From Rhynchopus euleeides (lineage: Eukaryota; Euglenozoa; Diplonemea; Diplonemida; Diplonemidae): DNA of 64,000 nt. The position numbers and the translations under genes are program-made. The stretch is taken from the NCBI GenBank assembly GCA_963210315.1, contig OY723278.1, forward strand, positions 248,001 to 312,000. The letters run 5' to 3'. Shown here piece by piece: positions 58,381-64,000 of the stretch. Position 1 is the stretch's first letter; every line of letters begins with the position of its first letter. The notes below the pieces were generated by a model. That model was not told the DNA's origin. It did not search any database and worked only from the letters and a program-made list of their open reading frames with translations.

Positions 58381-61300
58381 CAGGTCAGGAATCCAACAGC
58401 TCCGGTAGCCTCAGGAGGACGCAGCCAACTCACACAGAATCTGTACGCCCACAATGAACAGATGTTCACTACCGTGGCCTCCGGCGGCTGGGGGGCTCCG
58501 CCCCCCAGACCCCCGTGGAGCGTGTGTTGCCCGTCTAGTAACCGCAGCAAGTCCTTGGGCTGTTTCAGCTGGCATATCGGGGGGTATCGTCGGAATAACG
58601 GTCCCGAAAGCCGTTTTTTTTGGGGGTTTTCCTATAGCACTCGAGGATGGCGCGAGCGGGAGGAACCGTGGAAGAAACCCATTTGGTACAAGACCAAGGG
58701 CCCCACACTGGGGAGGAGGGACATTGGGTACCATTTTTTGCTGGAAAAAAGCGGGGATGAATCGGGGATTTTTGGCTGGGAAGACCGGGGATTAAAAACA
58801 CACCTGGTTTCTCATATTTTTTAAGAAGTACGTAGTTGCTCGACGAGTTTCAGGGGCACAACTAACAGGGAGGATATTTGTTGAGTCGAGACGAAACACA
58901 TTCCCGGGCACAAAATGCATGCCTCTTGAGGGATGGCAGAGGGTGCAAGCACCATGGTTTCTTTTCGGAAGCCACACAGCTATCACCCAAGCCGGCGCGG
59001 GACATGGCGATCCAGCATGTCGGTGCAGCCCTCTCCTCCACCTTGGTCCCATGCTTGCCTGTGCCCACCTCTTCGGTCCGAACCGCCAAGATTGCAAACC
59101 CTTGCTTGGAAGGTGCACCCTTTTCCCGACCTGTGACGGACAGGTGCGGCATGAAGAGGATATCGGTTCCGTGTTCCTCTGACAGCAGGGCACTGCTGCC
59201 ACGTGTTCCCTCTTCGGTTGTGAGGATCGGTGCTGTTGTTCACCCTTCCGGGTGGGGGAGTGGTGGCTGGCAAGAATTGATACGGGGAGAGGGTGAGGAG
59301 TCAGGAATGGGCACTCGTACCCCCTTCCGAGGGAAGGAGTGCCTGTGTGGGCCAGGGGGGGGGTGGGGAGGACACGACGGACCCGTGGCCGCGGAATAAC
59401 TTCGTCACGCCATTATTGAATCCTGAAGGGTTTGCTGACTGATGGTGGCATCCAAATGGCAGCTGGAGTAAAATGGTGCCCCTCTGGGGCGGGACACGTG
59501 GAGACAATCAGCTTCTTGCCATCAGTCGTGATGCCTTTTGTTGTTGGAGCCAAACACCCACTTTCTACTGGAGGCAGACTCTATGAACACCTCACAAATC
59601 AACCGAATGGGGAAATAGTCTGTGAAGAGACTAGCAGACACACTCTTGTAGGAGTATCAATCGAGAGTGAAAGCAAGCGATTCTCCCACCACCCTTGCAA
59701 TGCGTACTCTCCTGGGGCAATGAAGTAGAAGTCGAAGGAATCACAAGGATGATCTCCCTTCAGCAAACACTCTCCTGGGGGGTAGTGAAATGTCGAAGGA
59801 ATCACAGGAATGATCTCCCTTCACTCGTTATGCAGTTTGTGTCTGAAAGCCAGTGGCCTTTTCGGCCTGTGTTGCTGTTGTATTCGTGCAATTAGGCTGC
59901 AGAAACGTCCGTTGGTTTCCCATTATCAGACGTCAAGGCACTCATCTGTGGAAATGTGTGCATAACCAGCAGTTGTACTCTCCCGGGGGGGGGGGGGGGG
60001 CGAAAAGAATGAGAAGGGTGCAAGGAGGCATTCGTTCAGCGGTGCAGAACAATGCAGCATTTTGGTGACTTTTGCAGTTTTGCGTCGAGAATCAACCGAT
60101 ATTTGGCAAAGGCTGCCCACGACGAAGGCCACCCCCACCCACAAGAGGAAGTAATTTGAACGGCGAGACCCAATCCCAGGCAGACAAGATCCTGGGCCAC
60201 ACCCGCGATGTATCATTGCCACTTGGCGAAGGGCTGTGCATGCTGCCCTCCCCTTTGGCACCGTGCCCACTGCGTGAGTATAAGCACAGTGCCACCCCTT
60301 TTCAGTCACTGCTTCGGTCCACAGTTGATCCGGATCTCACCGCAGAAAAGAAAAGGTCCAGTGGGTCCGCGCCTGAAGGCATCAAGCTGCACCCAGAACC
60401 CATCGCGTTGGGCGGCCCCTGACAATCAGTGGACTTGTCTCCTGTTCGGCCTCGTCGCCGTGAACAACACAAAAATCATAACACAGATTGGCAGGTGTGT
60501 GCTGCGGCGGCCCGCTGCAAACACCGCACTGGGGAGGAAGCTGAAGGGAACCATGTTGAACTACATGATACCCATACAGACGAGCGGGATACGGGCGGGG
60601 ATGCGTGTGTGTTGGTGACAAATGAAACTAAATAGAGAGGAAGGAGAAGGGGTGGGGAGGGCACAAGGTGGCAAATCACCGCAGCAGTTCTGCACAAAAA
60701 GTGCAGAAAGTTTCCCAACCCAGAAACTCGGGTTGGGTCCGAGATCTCGTCCTTCGGGGGGGGTGACATTGCGACCGGAAAATCTCTTCCGTCGGGGATT
60801 GATTTGATTGTGTCGGCCCCCATCCCTCTAAAACATGCAAAAAAAGGAATCCGGGGTTTGTTGTCCGAGCGGCAGTGTGTTGTGGCCCCTGTAAAGGGCG
60901 TTGCTGTGTTGCTCTCTCAAAACACTGATTGTTCTGTGACAAGCAAGCCCTGGTGTGTGCAGGATCATTCGTGGAGAAACACGAAAGGCAAACGAGAACA
61001 TAATTTTCGTCGATCGCACCCTTTGTTCGGCAAACACAGGATTGCAGGGTTTCTGTTTTCTTTGGCAACGTTCTGGCCACCACCTGCACGTTGGGGCGTG
61101 GAGTGTAGGTGGACAAAACATTGCTCCCACTGAGTCATGGTGTAATTGACATCCCGTATTTCGTACTTCTTTCGTAACGATTTTAGTGGTAGGGGTGTCG
61201 TTTTTTCCCCTGCTTTTTTGGCGGCTGGAGTGGCGCACTTGTTTCCCGGCGCGCTTCGCGCGCCGGGAAGAATGCACGCACTGATACACGCCGTGCAACT

Positions 61301-61815
61301 CAATGGCAGCCCCACGCGCCCCCCGGCAACATATACCGTCCTTTCAGAACCCATCTCGCTCACACAATACCACGTAAATCATCAAAATCAGCAGCATGTT
61401 GGGGAAGGGGGCCTGGGATCGCCCCCGACGCGGAGCGGGACCGCCACCGCCAAGCCACGGCCCGCCGACCCGCGCACTGCAGCACACCAGTCAACAAGAC
61501 CGCCACAAGTGAGCAACAAAGCCACCATTCGCCTCGGCTGATCACGTGGATCATGTTGGCGTGTGAAATTTTAGATGGTGTTGCAAGGGTATTTCGAATC
61601 TGGCGTGTTTAGTAGTGACCGTCTGAGGCCAACTCTGGCTGCTCGCTGACCTGATATCTGTTCCAAGGCTGCTTGGGGCAAGATCAGCGGTTCTGTTCAT
61701 TTCCTTCTACGGGCTCTGAGAACAAAGAACATGAACAACAACAATTCTGATCAACAAACCACGCACTGGGCACCAGGCTGGTTGCTGTGCTGGCGGAATG
61801 AACTGTACGTGACTT
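58381..61815. other. Non-coding region
   Basis: Contains a further short GC-hairpin repeat (about 58458-58513), a two-copy imperfect tandem repeat at about 59707-59828 (CGAAGGAATCACA-GATGATCTCCCTTCA), a G run near 59986 and a CGGCGCGC-TTCG-CGCGCCGG hairpin at about 61247-61268. No convincing gene. Confidence 0.45.
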
Positions 61816-62362
61816 CTAGGCCTGTAGCATCAGGAAGTCGAGGAGGGTTGCCACCGCACTGTCCGTGGCGCTCGGCGCTGCGGGGAGGGGTCTCCAACAA
61901 GGCGCCTCTTTGCGAGGGGATTGCGCCAAGAAGCTGGCTGCCTTAGCAGCCGGCTTCTTGGCAGCCTTCTTTGCTGCAGGATTGGGCCTCCACAGGTTGG
62001 AAGGCCTTGCTGACTTAAGGAGGGTCTTCACCTTGTCAGTGCCATGCTTAAGAGCGGCTTCAGCACCTTCGCACCTTATTTTGAAAACAAGGCAGCTGCC
62101 TTGTTTTCAAAATTAAGTGCGAAGGTGCTGACACAAAAACACTGCCCCATGGCTCGCCCAGAGGCAGTGTCTCCGCTGCCTCCATTAAGTTGCCCCACAG
62201 AACACGGAGCAGAGGGTGCTTCATCTTGTAGCCGGCCTCCCTCACAGCTGCCTCCACCCCCGCCATCGTGAGCTCCTGTGGTAAGGGCTCATTTGAAACA
62301 CGCCGGTCTGTGCAGCCACTTGCCGCTGAAACCTGAAATGTGAGCCCGGGCATTTTCTTCAC
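61816..62362 (-). pseudogene. Possible remnant of a gene for a basic, H1-tail-like protein
   Basis: One frame (62060-62362) starts MKKMPGLTFQVSAASG. Another (61816-62059) reads ALKHGTDKVKTLLKSARPSN and then NPAAKKAAKKPAAKAASF, a Lys/Ala/Pro-rich stretch like a histone H1 tail. A 72-bp palindrome at 62060-62131 sits exactly between them. The arrangement suggests one small gene interrupted by a palindromic insertion, but neither half has firm homology. Low confidence. Confidence 0.3.
62060..62131. repeat. 72-bp near-perfect palindrome
   Basis: TCAGCACCTTCGCACCTTAT...GGCAGC is followed by its near-exact complement GCTGCC...GCGAAGGTGCTGA. Probably a small palindromic insertion. Confidence 0.8.
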
Positions 62363-64000
62363 CAGTTTTGGTAGCTTCCATACTGAGGGATACTGTTAGA
62401 ACTGATCTGCTGGGTGTGTCATGTGTCGTCGGTGTGTGGATGCTGAAGTGGTAGCAAGGCGATTTTGTGAGGTGATGTCAACGGGACACGACTCGTCTCT
62501 TTGCTGCATCGCACCCTGGGCTTGTTGGGTCACCTCAAACATTGCAGGCACCCCCCCCCCCAAAAAAAAATACCCAAAAAACCAAAATAAAGAACGACTC
62601 CCTACCCCGTATTTCGTAGTTCTTTCGTAGCAAGGAGGCGGTGGGATGGCAGGGGGGGATACGAGTGTTGTTTTGGATCGACGACCATCATAATAACCCC
62701 GGCATGCGGGGGGTCTTTTTCTGTGCAGGGGCATTTTTTTTTGAAATTTTCTAAAGGGATGGCCTTCACAGGAAAGAGCGAGAATGGGGAGAAAGAATCG
62801 TAACTACATGAAAGTATCAGCAGGGGCCTGAGTCCGGGAAAAGATATCCGGGGGCTGGGGGGGATTTCGAGTGGGGATTGTGGGTGGGGATGACGGCATG
62901 GGTGTGGGTACATTAACCGGCTGGTTAGGGCGTGTGAGAGTTCAGGAAGGGGGCCGGGCGGGCGTGCGGGGGGGCCGGCAGGAGGAGGGGGGGGGGTAGT
63001 GTGTCAAAGAGAGATCAGCAAGGGGTGGGGAGGACAGAGCCATCGCGCAGCAACGGGCCATTCCCCCCCGCCCCCAAACCGCGTGCCTCCCTGGCACCCC
63101 CACCTTCTCTCCACACCAGACCTCCCTCACCCCACCCCACCCCACCACACTCACACAGACCCCTAACCGCTGACGGTGGGGCAGCTGTGGTCTAGCCGAA
63201 AGCTCGGCAGACAGATCTGGCACTTGGAACCAGTTTTATTAGTGCCCTCTTTGCTCAGGGTTGGCAGACAGCCAGTGGGGGGCGGGGGTCGAGGGTGGTT
63301 GGCGGGGAGTCTCTCTCTCGGCAGGACTTCAGAAGGCCAGAAACGTGTTGTTCATTTCCCTGAGGAATCCTTTCTAAAGAGAGAGAGGGCGGTCTTCGCT
63401 ACGGGCGAGGTTTCGGAATAAAGCGCGGCAATTTTCACCTATTAAATAGGAGGAAATGCATCGAGTGCACCGGAGCGAAGACACGCCCTGTGTTAGTTTC
63501 CCCAGCAACTGCAGCCACAACTACGGGCCGCAAGCTTGGCTGGGGGAGGTGGAGAAACAAATGAGCTCGAACAACGTGTTGCCCGCTGTGCATCAAGATG
63601 ACAGAGCGAAGCCTTTCTTATCCGAGACAATTTGTGACGATTTCAGAATGTGTGCTGTGCAATTTTTTTCGCGCCGACGGTTTTTTTTGAGGCGGCTGCT
63701 TCGGCTATTCTGGCTGAGGCCATTTGCCGCCTCTTGACTTCTGTGTATTCCCAAAACATCGGCCTGAAATCAGCCATCCAATGGGTCCACGGAGAGCTGT
63801 GGGCCGGATTCTAATGCAGCCCGCCTGAGGAGGATTGACGCGAACTCGGGTAGCATTACCACCTGACGATGGTTGGGTTGTTGGAAGAAGTGCGCAAGGA
63901 AAATTCCGTGAGTCAAATGTGTAGCACGTTCAGCTGTACCGTGTTGTCACTGACATGGCCCTCCGCTCGCAAGGCCAGCGTGAGTGTAAGGTCGGTCCAC
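62363..64000. other. Non-coding region to the window end
   Basis: C/G-rich runs at 62549-62560 and 62960-63000. No gene, tRNA or recognised repeat. Confidence 0.45.

Noticed and set aside
63180..63250. tRNA-like stretch near GGTCTAGCCGAAAGCTCGGC
   Set aside because: No acceptor-stem pairing or standard B-box (GGTTCGANNCC) could be found.

Overview
The window looks like nuclear DNA of an intron-poor protist. It is GC-rich and full of long G or C runs, palindromes and nested transposons. Its host-type genes are uninterrupted reading frames of hundreds of codons: an F-box/helical-repeat protein, a degenerate receptor-type nucleotidyl cyclase, a three-domain metacaspase, a ubiquitin-like/WD40 protein, a polytopic membrane protein and two unknowns. 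All seven lie on the minus strand. That layout, plus retroelements with the domain order of trypanosomatid VIPER, suggests a euglenozoan (kinetoplastid or diplonemid relative). This is an inference only: no spliced leader, rRNA or tRNA was seen.

Layout. 1-8.3 kb: a 640-bp dispersed repeat, three TIR or foldback elements and the F-box gene. 8.3-18.6 kb: tyrosine-recombinase (YR) retroelement 1 (plus strand). An intact hAT transposon splits its left repeat, and a 2.2-kb TIR element splits its reverse transcriptase (RT). 18.6-28.2 kb: repeat-rich, no convincing host gene; it holds a second copy of the 640-bp repeat, a deleted relative of the hAT element with a perfect 8-bp target duplication, and a 1.3-kb TIR element. 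28.2-35.5 kb: cyclase-like and metacaspase genes. 36.4-40.1 kb: YR retroelement 3 (minus strand), with textbook split direct repeats, inserted in a GGGTGTAG-type minisatellite. 42-48.7 kb: four more host genes. 51.1-55.9 kb: YR retroelement 2 (minus strand). 56-64 kb: no convincing gene; an exact 616-bp tandem duplication and many palindromes.

The main discovery candidate is the set of three divergent YR retroelements. Each encodes the recombinase upstream of RT-RNase H, with RT-RNase H in the -1 frame relative to the recombinase. The RT frame stays open through the whole recombinase region in all three. Elements 1 and 2 each carry an in-frame A AAA AAG slippery heptamer between their gag-like region and the recombinase. 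In element 2 it lies two codons before a UGA-CUA stop that separates gag from an ATG-less recombinase in the same frame. This suggests one recoding switch: zero-frame reading (or stop readthrough) gives gag-recombinase, while a -1 slip gives gag-RT-RNase H.

Limits: translations and repeat comparisons were done by eye. Exact repeat edges, identities and family names need alignment.
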